Assembly: GCA_944323995.1 (NCBI GenBank) | Contig: CALUUN010000001.1 | Span: 124,001-188,000 of the forward strand | DNA: 64,000 nt | Reading direction: 5' to 3' | From: Candidatus Gastranaerophilales bacterium | GTDB taxonomy: Bacteria > Cyanobacteriota > Vampirovibrionia > Gastranaerophilales > Gastranaerophilaceae | Shown: positions 63,074-64,000 of the stretch, one piece after another | How the letters are laid out: each line of letters opens with the position of its first letter | Position numbering within the stretch: position 1 is the stretch's first letter | Notes under the pieces: generated by a model | Told to the model about the DNA's origin: nothing | Databases searched by the model: none | What the model saw: the letters and a program-made list of their open reading frames with translations, nothing else | Translations under genes and position numbers: made by a program

Positions 63074-63403
63074 ATGAACAAATCCGAACTTATTAAAACA
63101 TGTCTGATTTCAGATGATGCAGTTGAAACCTATCCGTTCAAGGATGACAAATACGGTAAAATCCCGATTTTACGGCACAAAAGCAACGGCAAATGGTTTG
63201 CGCTTATATTTTATCTTGACAAAAAATTGTGTATAAATCTAAAGTGCGACCCGCATCATTCAGCAATTTTAAGAGATTTATATCCGTTTATAACTCCGGC
63301 ATGGCACATGAATAAAGTCCACTGGATAAAAGTTGAAGTGGACAAAACACCCGTTGATATGCTGAAAGAACTCATTGAAGAAAGTTTTGAACTGACAAAA
63401 TAA
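63074..63403 (+). CDS. MmcQ/YjbR family protein
   Basis: 109 aa. MNKSELIKTCLISDDAVETYPFKDD, KIPILRHKSNGKWFALIF, LNLKC-like INLKCDPHHSAILRDLYP and TPAWHMNKVHWIKVEV are the family hallmarks. YjbR has a double-wing fold suggested to bind DNA; role poorly known. The long frame upstream to 62951 passes through the promoter, so ATG 63074 is chosen; its mRNA would be leaderless. Confidence 0.88.
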   Translation: MNKSELIKTCLISDDAVETYPFKDDKYGKIPILRHKSNGKWFALIFYLDKKLCINLKCDPHHSAILRDLYPFITPAWHMNKVHWIKVEVDKTPVDMLKELIEESFELTK

Positions 63404-63434
63404 AACCTCCCGTTTAAGGAAGGTTTTATTTTTT
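63397..63434. terminator. Bidirectional terminator
   Basis: AATAAAACCT/AGGTTTTATT arms with flanking A and T runs, between convergent YjbR and ddh genes. Confidence 0.8.
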
Positions 63435-63449
63435 AAGTTTTTCAGTTTC

Positions 63450-64000
63450 TTACAACATAGTTTTTCTCAATTCTTCGGAAGATTTCGGACTGAGATAAGC
63501 CGGCGCGATATCAAACACTGTTTTGCAGCCTGATTGGCCTTCTTTATACAACCTGTATGCAGCTCTTGCGTACGCAACAAGTACGCTTGACGTAAATCCG
63601 GGGTTTGAATCGAGTTTAAGGCTGTATTCAATAATGTGTTTTTCCTCTTTATTGAACCCTGTTGCACCTGATCTTAAAACAAAACCGCCGTGCGGAATTC
63701 CGCTGTGATTTTTCTTTAATTCTTCTTCGGTAATAAAGTGGACCGTTGTATCATAGTCAGAAAAATAGTTCGGCATAGTAACTATTTCGTGTTCTACCTG
63801 TTTTGGGTCTGCACCTTCTTCCAACACGACAAAACATTCTCTTGTATGCTTTTCTCGGGTTGAAAGAACAGGATTTTCGCCGTTTTTAACCGATTGCAGC
63901 GCTTTTTCTACCGGAACTGTGTACTGTTTTGCATCTTTTACACCCTTAATGCGTCTTATCGCATCCGAATGTCCCTGGCTGACACCTCTGCCCCAGAATG
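63450..64000 (-). CDS. ddh: meso-Diaminopimelate D-dehydrogenase, C-terminal part
   Basis: NADPH-dependent enzyme interconverting tetrahydrodipicolinate and meso-DAP for lysine and peptidoglycan. The frame is open to the window edge, so the N-terminal Rossmann domain is missing. WGRGVSQGHSDAIRRI (substrate loop), PNYFSDYDTTVHFI, GIPHGGFVLRSGATG and FTSSVLVAYARAAYRL are conserved in Ddh. The single-step Ddh route is typical of some anaerobes. Confidence 0.93.
   Translation of the reverse strand, partial: FWGRGVSQGHSDAIRRIKGVKDAKQYTVPVEKALQSVKNGENPVLSTREKHTRECFVVLEEGADPKQVEHEIVTMPNYFSDYDTTVHFITEEELKKNHSGIPHGGFVLRSGATGFNKEEKHIIEYSLKLDSNPGFTSSVLVAYARAAYRLYKEGQSGCKTVFDIAPAYLSPKSSEELRKTML

Overview
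The window looks like a chromosomal segment of an AT-rich, Gram-negative, fermentative gut bacterium, most likely a non-photosynthetic cyanobacterial relative (Vampirovibrionia/Melainabacteria, order Gastranaerophilales). This is inference from the mix of genes: a TolC-type outer-membrane protein, an LCP-family wall protein, meso-DAP dehydrogenase, ThyX, HydG for an [FeFe]-hydrogenase, a secreted pectate lyase, no photosynthesis genes, and five prepilin-like proteins with the FTLAEVLITLAIIGIVAA-type N-terminus common in that group. No 16S rRNA is present, so the assignment is not certain.

Layout. 1-5.0 kb: flavoprotein, a divergent DXS, a TolC-like protein, then a decayed prophage fragment and a small orphan gene. 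5-24 kb: mostly housekeeping (tRNA-Phe, infC, TPR proteins, dusB, argS, mgtE, LCP, two tRNA-Arg, pectate lyase, thyX, rpmE, CHASE2-GGDEF, proS, gatD). 24-27 kb: prepilin A, tatD, tlyA. 27-34 kb: the leftward tig-clpP-clpX-polA group. 34-43.5 kb: lipid and wall genes, an MFS exporter, a pilin/tail-fibre chimera, glmU, mnmA, hydG. 43.6-49.3 kb: prepilins B and C around fmt-like, smpB, oppF, recR and ybaB. 49-54.6 kb: glycosyltransferase, oxidoreductase, CDP-alcohol transferase, trmL, nnrD, anmK. 55-64 kb: two WYL regulators, dnaE, four tRNAs, a large membrane-anchored orphan, a MmcQ-like gene and the end of ddh.

Most notable content. Three prepilin genes (A 24427-25718, B 43687-44492, C 48124-49241) each carry a homopolymeric G tract (G9, G13, G9) between a Shine-Dalgarno-preceded ATG and the prepilin motif. 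In all three the tract is one G short of putting that ATG in frame with the pilin. This is the architecture expected for ON/OFF phase variation by slipped-strand mispairing. Prepilins A and C also share a cysteine-bracketed C-type-lectin-like domain. In C this domain ends in a GC-rich stretch dominated by XXC codons and is followed, 18 nt after the stop, by a 17-bp hairpin, which is how the variable region of a diversity-generating retroelement (DGR) target looks. No reverse transcriptase or template repeat is visible here, so a DGR would have to act in trans. Together these suggest a surface pilus/adhesin system with two layers of variation: switching by the G tract and diversification of the lectin tip. 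A fourth prepilin (38402-39634) is fused to phage tail-fibre-type repeats and a peptidase S74 self-cleaving chaperone.

Transcription signals are unusually readable. Several strong promoters match TTGNNN-N16/17-TATAAT. About a dozen genes start only 6-9 nt after a -10 box with no ribosome-binding site, so leaderless mRNAs appear common.
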